From Haplomitrium mnioides (lineage: Eukaryota; Marchantiophyta; Haplomitriopsida; Calobryales), in contig JBNGIS010020508.1 in the NCBI GenBank assembly GCA_049999725.1, positions 1 through 39,260 on the forward strand: a stretch of 39,260 bases of DNA, in the 5' to 3' direction. Shown piece after piece: positions 19,614 to 30,414 of this stretch. The notes below the pieces were generated by a model. That model saw nothing but the letters and a program-made list of their open reading frames with translations. It was not told the origin of the DNA and did not search any database. Position 1 is the stretch's first letter; the number at the start of each line of letters is the position of its first letter. Both the position numbers and the translations under genes were made by a program.

Positions 19614-22406
19614 TGTCAGCCAGTGATTTGGAGCACTAAGACAGAATTCAGAAAATTAGAAGCATTTCTAACACAATGGCCCTTTGCAAGTGTGAAGGCC
19701 TCTCAAGAGCCACGGATTACTCTCAAACAACTACTAAGAGTAGGGCGCATGATTCCTAGGAGGAAAATAGGATCATGGCGGAAAGATGAGAAGAGAGCAG
19801 TGATCGCCAGCCAAGGGATGGGTCCTATTTCAAAATCCGAAGCAGGCCAGCAGGAAGTCGTGGGCCTCAGGAGGATGCAAGGATCGTGGTCAAGCAGAAG
19901 AGAAGGGAACGCCCATTCCAGGCGAAGTGATCCGAGAAGAAAGAACGGATACACGAGCAGACATCCGAAGGCACTCAGAGGAGGTAGATCGCGGACATGT
20001 CCTGCAGCGGCCACCAATTGAGAAGCAAGGATCGAGGACGAAATGAGGAGGTGAGATCGTCACAAGGGCGAGCAAGGCTAGGGAAGAGGGACGCCTCGAT
20101 CTCGCAAGCAATAGCGCGCTCTACAAGGACCGATCGAGCTCACTCTTTGAATTTGCGGATTCTAGCAGAAACGTGGAGTTACTTGAACACCCCGCGAGAT
20201 TCCACGGAAACGTGGCGTCTCCAGAGTGATTCACGGGATTCTACGAAAGACATGGTGAGCTGAGGGAGTCCGCAGCGGTTCTTCGGATGACGTGGCAAGC
20301 GTAGGGAGTCCACAGAGGGTTTCAAAAACATGGACGAACGAGAGTGAAGTCCACATGTCAACTTCAGAAGGAGGGTCAGCACGACGGTCAGCCTACCCCC
20401 TTGCGGGGCGGCGTCTGGCGGGGGCCTTCGGACAATGTGGCGCTTTGAGACATGAGGAGAGGATTCCGTGGGTCAACTTCGGAAGGAAGTCAACCGACGG
20501 TCCACCTACCTCTTTGCAGGGCGACATCGGACGGTGCTTTTTGGATGACATGGCGACTCGGGGAGCCTCGAGCAAAGTCAGAGGACACGTGGCAACAGGT
20601 GAGAGCTCAACGGACCTCAGGCCACAAGCAAGTCAACTTCGGAAGGGAGGGTCAGCGCGACAATCAGCCTACCCCCTTGTGGAGCAGCGTCGGACGGCGG
20701 TGCAGCAGATAATGTAGCGCGCGGAGGATCATTGGGGATCTACAAGGGAATCTGCTGAGATTCTGTGGACTGGGTTCCGTTGAGCGCTTTGGAACTCGGT
20801 TCCGAACAACCTTTTGGACCTGGCTCCGCGGGAATCTACGAAATCTTGATCCGCAAGATTATTCGGACGCCATGTTATCGTTGTACTTGTCGTTTCTCGA
20901 CCAACTGACAAGACACATGGCACACGCTTATTCTTCGTTGTAATGGGATTAATAAACATTAGAGCCACACGTCGACACCTCCTTTTCCGAGCCTAACAGA
21001 ATTAACAACTTCAAACGAAGCGCGTTCGGGGGCGCGGGATCGCTCGATCGGAGGAGGGGGTATACCTCGAGGGATTCCGATTCAGAGGAGATGCACATGC
21101 AATCGAAGTATGCAAGAGTGACCTCGCAATAGGGCAATCGCACATGGTAAGGCAAGAGTGGGAAATTCAGTGAAGGGATCGTGTGAAGCGAGTGGACTAG
21201 TTCCAGGGGGCCAAGGGGATTTGGAGGTGGACTGGAGGGGCGTCGTGAAATCGTAGAGTGAGGAGCTCTGGATGATCGGGTAATCCAAGTGAGCTCGTCC
21301 TCACAAGTGGACCAGAGCGGAGGTGAATCGATACGTGATTCTTGAAGGGATTTTGGCCTCCTGAGAACTAAGAAGAGACTACCAAGTGAGGAGCTTGGAG
21401 TCGTCTCTGCATTTCTCTGTGCAAGTGCATCATCCCAGAGTACTCGGAGTGCGCTCTGGTGTCAATATTCAAGTGGAGTCGAGAGAGAGAGGGGGCTGCG
21501 TTAGTGCTTAAGCACTATGGAGTATGACTCGTCAAGACTTCGGAGTGAAGTGAGTTACATATAGTCAGGGGGACTGTTCTTCCAGAGGTGGAACTAAAAG
21601 AAATCCTCTTCCTAGCTTGAGGAAGTAAATTCAGGGCTTCTCGCGAGGGAAGTAGAAAAAATATCTAGAGAATGGTGCGTGAGTAGTTGTTGTAGAGAAG
21701 GTTGGAAGGCAGTTGAAGATTGAGAGAGGAAGTATCAGGGGTGGAATCAGTTAAGAGAGTCTTCAATAACTTTGTTCCTCATTACAGTACATAGTGTGAA
21801 TAGTTTGTGTATCGAAGTATAGTTGAATTCCCAGTTTGCATTTAAGTTCAATCAGCATAGTAGAATCAAATATATCAGAACGGTTGAGCAGACCCTAAGA
21901 CAGTTCGGAAGGGGGAATCCAGTCCCTATGACAGCTAAATGATCATAGGGGAAATTCTCTTTGTTTATAACCCTGTGTATAGATTTGTGATTAATTCATA
22001 TTAGGATAGCAAGGATCTGTGGTACTAGTTCTGTGACAAACCCAAGAGGGGAAGTCCAGACCTCTGTAATTGTCTCTTGGTGCAGGACACAACATCTTTC
22101 TACCCCAATCACAAATAAGGTGACAGGGTCTTAAGTTTTGGGTCCTTGGAATACACAGAAAGAATTGCACAAGGAAGATTGGGTGTGGTGAATGTGAACC
22201 TGAGCGGTACATGAATGATTTGAGTGAAGTTTGAAGAGAGTGAGTGGTGAACCGAAGGCTAATAAGGAAAGAGAGAATCCTTAAAGCCTCAAAGCGATAA
22301 CTGGCAAGGGGCCATCTCAAAAAAGAACCTGAAAGCCCACAATTTGTCCTCCCTTGCATCCAAAGAGGTGACTGTAAGGGTTGACACCCGAAACAGAGGA
22401 GTGACA
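19614..22406 (+). repeat. Element D 3' LTR
   Basis: 2,793 bases, TGTCAGCCAGTG...GGAGTGACA, the partner of 14815-17639. Differences are mostly transitions. It carries the same hairpin modules (about 20385-20415, 20505-20535, 20665-20700). Confidence 0.92.
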
Positions 22407-22411
22407 GTCAA
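22407..22411. repeat. Target site duplication of element D, right copy
   Basis: GTCAA, one base different from 14810-14814. Confidence 0.8.
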
Positions 22412-22661
22412 GCAATTCCTTGTACCATGGCTGAGCCTCTCCCTTCAAGATCGCTGGTAGAATCCTGATTTTGACATGGCTTTCCCCATGAGTTGCCGCG
22501 GTGTTCTCCAGGTCATCCAGCCATGCATCAGGGTCATCCTTTGAACGCCTCTTAAAAGATTTATATTTGAATCTAACTTGAAGCCTAAAAGGGGGTACCG
22601 GATTGGCCATCCCAGCATTGGCCACGGCCACTTCCACCCACAAGTCTGTGCCTTCCGCCAC
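22407..22661 (-). pseudogene. Element A gag N-terminal part
   Basis: Start of gag of element A. From the ATG at 22661: MAEGTDLWVEVAVANAG, PPFRLQVRFKYKSFKRRSKD, DDPDAWLDDLENTA, then ILPAILKGEAQPWYKELLD ending at the D insertion. The last part is the conserved early portion of the retrotransposon gag domain (...LxGxAxxWY...). It is the 5'-most coding part of A; the primer-binding site is 130 bases upstream. This piece has no internal stop. Confidence 0.85.
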
Positions 22662-22816
22662 TCTTTCTCAATAGAATCACAACCAGTTGCTTTGTTTCTC
22701 GGAATTTGCCTTCATAATTTGACTTTGGGTCTCTGGTGCACGAAGTGATATCCTGGCCTCAGGTTGGTCTCAAGTTTTTGCAAACCTTTGGCCCTCCTTC
22801 TAGCGCCAAAAATTCA
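22662..22816 (-). other. Element A leader with primer-binding site
   Basis: Minus strand: TGGCGCTAGAAGGAGGG at 22808-22792, eight bases inside the LTR edge, then a short leader to the gag start. Same site as in elements D and E. Confidence 0.8.
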
Positions 22817-23150
22817 TGTCACTCCCCTCCTTCAGGCCTTAACTTTCACAAGTGCCACTTGGAAGGCAAGGGAGGACAGAAACAAGGTCTTAAGGTTCTT
22901 TTCTGAGATGGCCCCTATCCAATTATCACTTTGAGGCTCTAAGGATTTTCTCCTACCTTACAAGCCCTTTCTTCACCTTCACATTCACCTTAGCATACAA
23001 TCTGATCATTCACCCACAATGCCAAGCACACATTCACACCACCCAAGTAGCTCTTGTGGAAATCCTCAATGTGATTCAGGGGTCCCAAATCTAGACCCTA
23101 CCACCTTGTATATACTTTAGGAGGTAGAATGTTATGAACCCTGCGCCAAT
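22817..23150 (-). repeat. Element A 5' LTR, inner piece
   Basis: The last 334 bases of the LTR (minus strand), ending ...GAGGGGAGTGACA at 22817. It matches the tail of the D and E LTRs, including the stretch that reads GGCCATCTCAGAAAAGAACC there. Element E follows at 23151; the LTR resumes at 35627. Confidence 0.85.
23146..23150. repeat. Target site duplication of element E, left copy
   Basis: CCAAT, identical to 35622-35626. Confidence 0.93.
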
Positions 23151-23934
23151 TGTTAGCGAGCGAATTGGGATGCTGATGTAGAATTCTTCCTAACAAAAGC
23201 AGCATTGACACAATTCCTCTTTGGTAAGGACAGAGGCACCTCAGGAGCAGCAAGAATCCTTCAATGTATAAGTACGAACAGAGCGCATGGATCCGTGGAG
23301 GAGAACGGGATCATTGTGGAAGGGGGAAAAGACAGCAATGGTCGACAGCTAGGGGAGGGGCACTACCAAAAATCGAATTGAGCAAACGAGAGCCCATGGA
23401 TCTCATAGGGATGCGAGAATCGAAGCCTAGCAGGGAGGAAGGAGCATCCACCAAGGCAAAGTGCTCGAAGGAGGAGAGCGGAGCTACAAGGCAGAAATCC
23501 GAAGGCACTTAGGGAAGAGGGAGACCGCGGAGAATGCCTGCAGATGCTACACATCAGAAGCAAGGATCAAAGATAGGAAGGACGAGTCAAGATCTTTGTA
23601 AGAGCGAGCTAGGCCACAGAGCGAAGGACGCCTCGATTCTGCAAGCGAGAGACAAGATCTACAAGGGTCCGACCTCTTCCTTCGAATATGTAGGTCTTAG
23701 CGGAAACGTGCAGTCTTCTAAGGGCTCCAAAAGATTCCACGAAAACGTGGCATCTCCAGAGCACTTCAGGGGATTCTACGGATGACATGGCGACTCCAAG
23801 GAGTCCGCAAATCTTCACGAGAAGGTCGCCGGCCTCGTAAGACTTAACGAGACTCAGCCTCCCTAAGTGGGGAGCCCAATTAAGTGGGTTTCGAGTGATC
23901 TTCCGACATGGAGAGCCCACTTAACAGGGATCCA

Positions 23935-24270
23935 TTGGGAGGTCCAACCGGAAGAGCAAGGAGGGATCAGCCGAAAGGGTGATCTATCAATGGTCTAACC
24001 GGAAGAGCAAGAAGTGCCAAAAGGATGATCTATCACAAGTCCGTCCAGAGGAAGAACAAGGAATGCCAAAGAGGTTATCTATCGATGGTCCAACCGAAAG
24101 AACAAGGAATGCCGAAGGGGTGATCTATCGATAATCCAACTGGAAGAGCAAGGAGTGCCGAAGGGGTGATCTATCGATGGTCCGATCGGAAGAACAAGGA
24201 ATACCAAAGGGGTGATCTGTCGACGATCCGACCGGAAGAGCAAGGAGTGCCAAAAGACCAGCCGAAAGGA
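23935..24270 (+). repeat. 46-bp tandem array in element E 5' LTR
   Basis: About seven imperfect units of the form GATCTATCGATGGTCC, ACCGGAAGAGCAAGGA and TGCCGAAGGGGT. The same array is in the 3' LTR at 32935-33265, and degenerate units are in insert F near 27585-27660. Confidence 0.85.
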
Positions 24271-24544
24271 TGATTTATCGGAGATCCGGAAAGGACAAGG
24301 TGGAAAGTTTGAAGGAGTACGGCTGCGATAGTTGAAAGTTCGATGGAGGCGTGCAAGAGGTTGGTTCCAATGGAACTCTTTATAGTTCTTGTGTCGAGCG
24401 GGGTCACAATTTAGCAAATGGAGCCTCGAGCACATATTGTTCTTATCGCAAGATGGCTTCGAAACAACAACGAAGGCACTATTCTTACTCGGCAAGGGAA
24501 GGGCTCTTCAGATGACATGGCATCCACGGAAGACTTCGGGGAAG

Positions 24545-24955
24545 TCAGCGGGTCAACTTCGGAAGGAAGTCAAAGCGACGGTCAGACTAACCCTTTGCGG
24601 GGCGGCGTCAGACGGCGCGGCAACAGATGACGTGGTGAGCCTAGAGAGTCCGAAGGTTTATATCGGAAACGTGGCAAGTGCAAGGAGCCCGTAGAATTTA
24701 GCAGAAACATGGATGAATGGGAAGGTCCGCGGGTCAACTTCAGAAAGAAGTCAAGGCGACGGTTAGACTACCCCTTTGTGGGGCGGCGTCGGATGACGGG
24801 GCTTCGGATGACTTGTCACTCAGGGATGGTCCGAGGGATCCTCCGGATCAGAGTTGAGTCAACTACAGAACCAAGTCAGCGTGATGGTCAGACTACCCTT
24901 TTGCAGGGCGACGTTGGATGGCACCACTCGGAAGGAAGTCAACCTTGACACGTAG
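24545..24955 (+). repeat. GC-hairpin modules in element E 5' LTR
   Basis: Three copies of a module GTCAACTTCGGAAGGAAGTC, GCGACGGTCAGACTA, then a short hairpin CCCCTTTG(C/T)GGGG and GCGGCG: at about 24552-24610, 24732-24795 and 24857-24912. Repeated in the 3' LTR (about 33525-33900). Confidence 0.75.
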
Positions 24956-26082
24956 CGCTCAGAAGGGTTCCGTGGGAATCTTTGGATGCGAATCTGCCAA
25001 GATATCTTCAGACTCAAGTTCTACGGGACGCTTTGGAACTTTGTTCCGTGAAGTTCTTCAGACTTGATTCCGCGGGAATCTACAGAATCTCAGCCCGCGA
25101 GATTCTTTGGACTCCCCCCGTGTTGCCGTTGTACTTGGCGCCTTTCAACGGCACACGCGTTGCAACGTTCGATTCCGAGCCAACGGAATTAACGACCAAT
25201 GGGGACACACATCGCGACCTCCTATTCCAAACCCAACGGGATTAACGAACTTCCAATGGGAAGGGCTCGGGGGATCAGTGGACGCTTGGGAGGTATACAT
25301 TGAGGGGCTCCGAATTTGATCGGGTTGATGTGCAAGCAAATTAGATAATGCGACAGCGATCTTGAGACAAGGAAATCACAATGAGGTAAGGCAAGAGTGG
25401 GAATCCAATGAGAAGCTACGTGAAGTGAGTGAACTCGCGCTGGGGGCAAGCGGGGGTGAAGGTGGACTAGAGGAGCATCGAGAATCGTTGGGCGGGGAGC
25501 TCTAGAGGCTCAGGTGATCCATGTGAACTCATCCCCGTAAGTGGACTAGGAGCGGAGGTGGATCGATACGAGAGTCTAAAAGGGATTCTGGCTTGCTAAG
25601 AAATCAGGAGAGGCTGCTAAGTGAGGAGCTTGGAGTCGCCTCTGCATTCCTTATGCAAGAGCATCAACCTAGAGTGCTCGGAGTGCGCTCTCAGACTGGT
25701 GTAATTCTTCAAGTGGAGTTGAGAGGGGGTGGCTACGTTAGTGCCTGCGCACTACAGAGAAGACCTGTCAAGGCTCGGGGGTGGAGTGAGCTACTTGCAG
25801 TCATGAAGAATGTCTTCCAGTGGTGGAAGTCAAAGAAATCCTCTTCCTAGCTTGAAGAAGTAAAAGCAAGGCTTCTCGCGAGGGAAGTTGAAAAACTATC
25901 TGGAGAGAGGTGTGTGGGTGTGGATGTTGGTGTGAAGGTGGACAAGTTGTAAGTGATTTAGAAGGGAGAGATCTGTTGGTGAGATTAGTCCAGAGGGCCT
26001 TCAAGGACTCTGTTTTTGTTGCAATACATTGTGAGAAGGGGTTGTGCATATGTTTATAGTTAGATTTGCATTCTACATTTGT

Positions 26083-29000
26083 GAGAGTGTAGTTCCTGTC
26101 AAGATATCAGAATCAATGTGAAGATGCTCTTTTCGGTGCAGCAAAATAAAAGTAAAATAGTAAAGTTGTGAGTTTTTGGAAAAATATGAAAAATAGAGTA
26201 TATTGTGTTATGGAGAGAAGAAAGGAGGAGGCTGTGCTATAGGAGGAGCTTTATTTTGGGAGAGAAAAAAAAAACTAATCTAATTATCGAGGGCCAGCCA
26301 GCCCCTATCTATCTATCTATTTTATTCGTTGATGGACATCTTGCCCAAGAGCCATGTCAATTATGTCGATAGCCGTGCCCTGAACTAGATCCGTCCAGGG
26401 GCATGAAGTTAAGCGGTGGCCTTACACCCCTGTGGGGCTGCCTCTTGAATGTAGATTAGTGTCAAGTGTTTATATAGTGTTTCTGACTTATGACAAAAGA
26501 CTTATGGGATATCTGGAGGTGACTGGGGAAGGCCACCTGTTACAAAGCATTCGAGGAAGCCACGAGTGTTTAGATCAATATGAGGAATCCGGAGATGAGG
26601 AAGAGATTTTTGGAATCGATCAGCTATGAGTAAGGGGAATTAATCGAATCTGAAGGATGATCGGTTGTTGTGCAAAGGAGGAGGTGATTTGTAATGATCC
26701 GATACAAAATGGAAGCTCTACGAATGAAAGGTAAGATTCATCAATGTTGAAGGCTTCTGAAGGAATCAAATGTCGTAAAATTTAGGGAATAAAATCTGCG
26801 AAGCGAATTCTTGAGAAGGAATGTTCAATAGATTGGTTAAAAGGAAGGTTCGATGGCACAGAGTTTTCTGATGACGAACGAAGGTGCTTGGGGAAATTAA
26901 TCTATGGAGAATTGAGACGATGCTGCGGATAGATCTGCGTGAGTACCTAGTGTGGAAATGCTCCTGTTGCGAACTGATGAGCTGCAAAAGGAGGAATTAT
27001 ATTGCGAAGGAATCGAAGTGAAAGAAGAATGAAGAGCATTTGGAATAAAGTGGAAATCAATCGGATCAGCGAGGAAGTGGGCGACGGAATTTTGCTTTGC
27101 GAATAATTGGAATCGGAAGGAATTGAAGTTGTAAAGGGATAATTAAGATTTGGAAGCGAGCAAGAGTTCGTGGTTCGTGAAGAAGGCTTCGGAAAGTCGC
27201 CTTCCGATGTGGGGAACCACAGTTAAGGGGGTTTACGTTAAGGGTCCGTGTGGGGATCCAAAGTGGAATCCCCGGTTTAATTGGTTCCGATCTGCCTTCT
27301 GTTGTGGGGAACCCCAGTTAATGTGGTTCTGATTGCCCTCCCTAAGTGGAGAGGCCACTTAAACAGGGTTCCGAAGGGTGCTAACAGGGGTTGCCGAAAC
27401 AAGGATAGAGCGCAGCTCCGGTATAGGAAGAAGGACATGCTGAAATAGCAATTTATCAACGGACTGGGAGAAGAAAGCGACACGGAAACGATGATCAATT
27501 GCAGGTTCGACAAAGAAGAAACTAGAAGAGATCTACCAAAAGGATGACGAATCACAGATCTGACTCTGGGAGAACAAAAGATGCTCAAGAGGCGATCTAG
27601 CACAGATCCGACGGAGGAGCAAGCTGTGCCGAAAAGGAGATCTAACACCGATCCATTTGGGGCAAAAACGGAGGTTCTTCATAGTTCTAATACAGAGGGT
27701 CAGCAACTTGCGGATGACGTAGCAGTGAAGAAGTCAGCAGGTCAGCGAATAGTCAGCGCGACGGTCCGCCTGCCCCTTTGCAGGGCGGCATCGTACTGCA
27801 TCACAGTGGAAACATGGCACCTCCATGGGACTCAGGAATCAGCGGGAATCTAACAGATTCTGCGGGCATCTTGGCATCAACGGATTATGAGCATTCAACG
27901 GGACTCCGAGCATCAACGGGAATCTTATAAATTCCGTGAGAATCTCAAGCATCAACGGATAACATGACACCTCTGCGAGAACTGCGAATCAACGGGAATC
28001 TGGGAGATTCCATAGGTATCTTGGCCACAGCGGAAACGTGGCACTCATACGGGACTCAAACATCAGTAGGAATCTTACAGATTCCTTTGGAATATTGGAT
28101 CTCAGCGGAAACGTGGCGCTACGAGAGAGCCCGTAGGCTTCTTCGGAGTGTACGTGGACCTGCGAAAACATAGTGCTTCGAGGATCGATGAGCCATTTCA
28201 GAACGAACCTTGGAATTCACATCAGATCTGCACCAAGCTCTGTCGCCTTGCAGAATTTACCCGATCCCTTGGAATTCACATCGAATCTGCACCGAAAGTT
28301 GCATTCTACGATCTGCGCCAATCCCTTTTGACTCTACGCCAAATTTCCACCAACCAGCATCTCAAGCCAGCAATAATCCAATTCGCAAGGTGGGTGAAAA
28401 GAAAAAAGGTATAATTTGCAAAGGGGGGATAAAGGGGTCCTCACTTTGTTGTTGGAAGGACCGATAGTTTTGTGCAGGAAGAGCAACGAGAGACAAAGGA
28501 GAGAATTCTAGTGAGACCTCTGGTGAGGTGGGTGTACTTGTGAGGGAAGACCATCGCAGGGTGGAGGTGGACTGAGGAGTGCTGGGAATCGTTGAGCACG
28601 AGGCTCTAGAGGCTCAGACTACTCAGGTGGACTCACATGTGAAGGCAGATCCCACATTTGGAGGTGGACCAACACTTAAAGGAGAGGAGAATTCTTTTTG
28701 TTTGTATTTCGTGAGGGGCAGCCAAGGGGGGGTCCTGGTGTCGCCTTAGCTTTAGTTTGTGCAAAAGATCAGTCCCAATAGCATTAGGAAAGTGCTGTTG
28801 GTTTTACTTTCTTGTGGAACAGGGAGAGGGGTACAAGTCATTTGTCGAGCTCCTCTTCTGTTGGTTGATGCAGTTGTGCAGTTGGCAATTGGAAGGATCA
28901 GACAATTTTACATCAGAGGAGTGCATGGAAGGAGGCACCTGAAGTGGTTCTGCCGGTGGGGATGTGGTCTGAGTCTCAAATTGTGATTGGTGAGGGTTTG

Positions 29001-29725
29001 AGTGATCAATCAATTCTGCTATGAGTTCTGTTTTGTTCTTTGTTTATTAAATTTGTAAGGAGAGGACCAGTTGTGATTTTCTAGTCATTGGATTCTGGTT
29101 GGGAGATTGGAGCAGAAAAAGGAAGGCTCAAGTTTGTGTGTGCATAGGGATTAAGTGGACATTTCACAAATAAACAGAGTGATTGGTGGTTGGAGGAGCA
29201 GCACTTGGATGTGAGACCAGGTGGGTCGTTCCATAGCTGTGTTCTTAGCATCAAGCTCTGGGATACCTTGGGTTGGAGTGGCCTGAGTGTCTAATTTGAG
29301 GAGAAGAGAGATGTTGTAACGAGGGTAGGCTCGGGAACGTTTTTTGAGAGTTTCGAGCGGGTTGGGTAATCGGTTGCTTGGGAATTTCTCCGATACAACT
29401 CTAGTTTAAAATCAGCCTGTACAGCAACTGTCTAATTCTAGAAATGTCAGTCATACAGTTTGGGTAGTTCTTGGTTTGTGTTATGTGTTGTGAAGTAGTA
29501 AGTATATTTTTTTTTGTTATTGTTTTGTGGAGGAAAAAGGTAGTCAGACCTAGAGTGGAGAGAGGTCCACGTCTAAGTTAACAAGAGTGTAGTTTCAGAA
29601 CTCTCTAAAGAATCTGGAAAGTCGATAAAAGTGGATTAAGAGCAGATTTCTATATAGATCTTGCGCGGTTCGATCCTTGGGTGTGTTTTTTGGGGGTTGG
29701 AGTGCCATTGCTATGCTACGATAAT
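26083..29725 (+). mobile_element. Insert F: 3.6-kb LTR-like insertion in E 5' LTR
   Basis: Absent from the 3' LTR of E, where CATTTGT joins ATTCAAAGG directly. Much of F resembles the E LTR in the same orientation and order: the CCCTAAGTGGAGAGGCCACTT type stretch near 27340, degenerate 46-bp units near 27590-27660, the GC-hairpin module near 27740-27790, and GGAGGTGGACTGAGGAG plus GCTCTAGAGGCTCAG near 28570-28620. It is best read as a solo LTR or fragment of a distant sister family. I find no convincing target site duplication. No protein domain is recognised; the open frames are short. Confidence 0.6.
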
Positions 29726-30296
29726 ATTCAAAGGACATTCTAGACTAGGATATATGAAGACCAGTTGAGCAGACCCTGGGGCAACTTTGGAAGGAGAGTC
29801 AAGTCCTTGGACATAGTCCTATGACCATGGGGGCTAATGCTCTCTGTTTTTGAACCTGTTTTTATAGTTAGGAACTTGTTCATATTAGGATAGCTAGGAA
29901 TCACACTTGTATCAATGACTGTGACAACCATGGGAGGGGGAGTCCAGTCCTCTATCCTTGTTCATTGGTGCAGGTCACAACACCTTTCTGCTTCCAAAGC
30001 ATACACAAGGTAGCAAGGTCTCAGATTTGGACCCTTGGAATATATTGAAGGAACTACACAAGGATGTTGGGTGTGGTAAAAGTGGACTTGGGATTCATTC
30101 AGAAATGACTAGAGTGTAATCTGAAGAGAGTGAGTGGTGAACCATAGGCTTGTAAGGAAGGAGAGGATCTTTAAGGCCTCAAAGTGATAACTTGCAAGGG
30201 GCCATCTCAGAAAAGAACCCGAAAGCCCTGAACCTGTCCTCCCTTGCCTTCAAAGTGGCACTTGAGAGGGTTAAGGCCTCAAACAGGGGAGTGACA
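29726..30296 (+). repeat. Element E 5' LTR, second part
   Basis: Resumes with ATTCAAAGGACATTCTAGAC, matching 35051 onward, and ends ...GGGGAGTGACA. Together with the first part it makes an LTR of about 3.5 kb. Confidence 0.9.
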
Positions 30297-30414
30297 TGAA
30301 CTTTTGGTGCTAGAAGGAGGGCCAAAGGTTTGCAAAAAACCTGAGACCAACCCGGGGCCAAGATATCACTTTGTATCTTCTAAAGAAGTAAAGTTTTCCC
30401 CCTCAATTGAGGCA
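30297..30414 (+). other. Element E primer-binding site and leader
   Basis: TGAACTTTTGGTGCTAGAAG begins directly after the LTR; TGGTGCTAGAAGGAGGG is the D/A site with one C to T change. Confidence 0.75.

Larger units (their letters stand above)
14815..22406 (+). mobile_element. Element D: non-autonomous relative of element A
   Basis: 7,592 bases on the plus strand with two long LTRs around only 1,974 internal bases. It shares the LTR start (TGTCAGC), the LTR end (GAGTGACA), the primer-binding site and the polypurine tract with element A. The inside has one broken reading frame with a gag tail and no protease, reverse transcriptase, RNase H or integrase core. It must have moved using enzymes made by another element, most simply an A-like one. 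Hand comparison of about 195 LTR bases gave roughly 17 differences (about 9%), so it is an old insertion. Confidence 0.9.
23151..26082 (+). repeat. Element E 5' LTR, first part
   Basis: TGTTAGCGAGCG at the start; aligned with 32147 to 35050. It is continuous up to CATTCTACATTTGT, where insert F begins. The alignment with the 3' LTR and with the D LTR shows that the continuous form is ancestral. Confidence 0.9.

Noticed and set aside
20292-20717. 141-codon frame in the D 3' LTR, and similar frames in other LTRs.
   Set aside because: The partner LTR does not keep the same frame; these are chance open frames in GC-richer repeat modules.
23935-24270. Regular repeat array that might be taken for CRISPR.
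   Set aside because: Units are directly adjacent, imperfect, without unique spacers, lie in an LTR and are copied in the other LTR of the same element.
26360-26420. Possible 5S rRNA-derived piece: GAAGTTAAGCG with GATCC at the same spacing as in plant 5S rRNA, which would recall Cassandra-type LTRs.
   Set aside because: Only 11 contiguous bases plus GATCC and a few scattered positions agree; the rest of the 120-base gene does not align. An alignment against 5S rRNA would settle it.
29726-30296. Start of another element at 29726.
   Set aside because: It aligns base for base with the tail of the 3' LTR of E (35051-35621), so it is the resumed 5' LTR after insert F.
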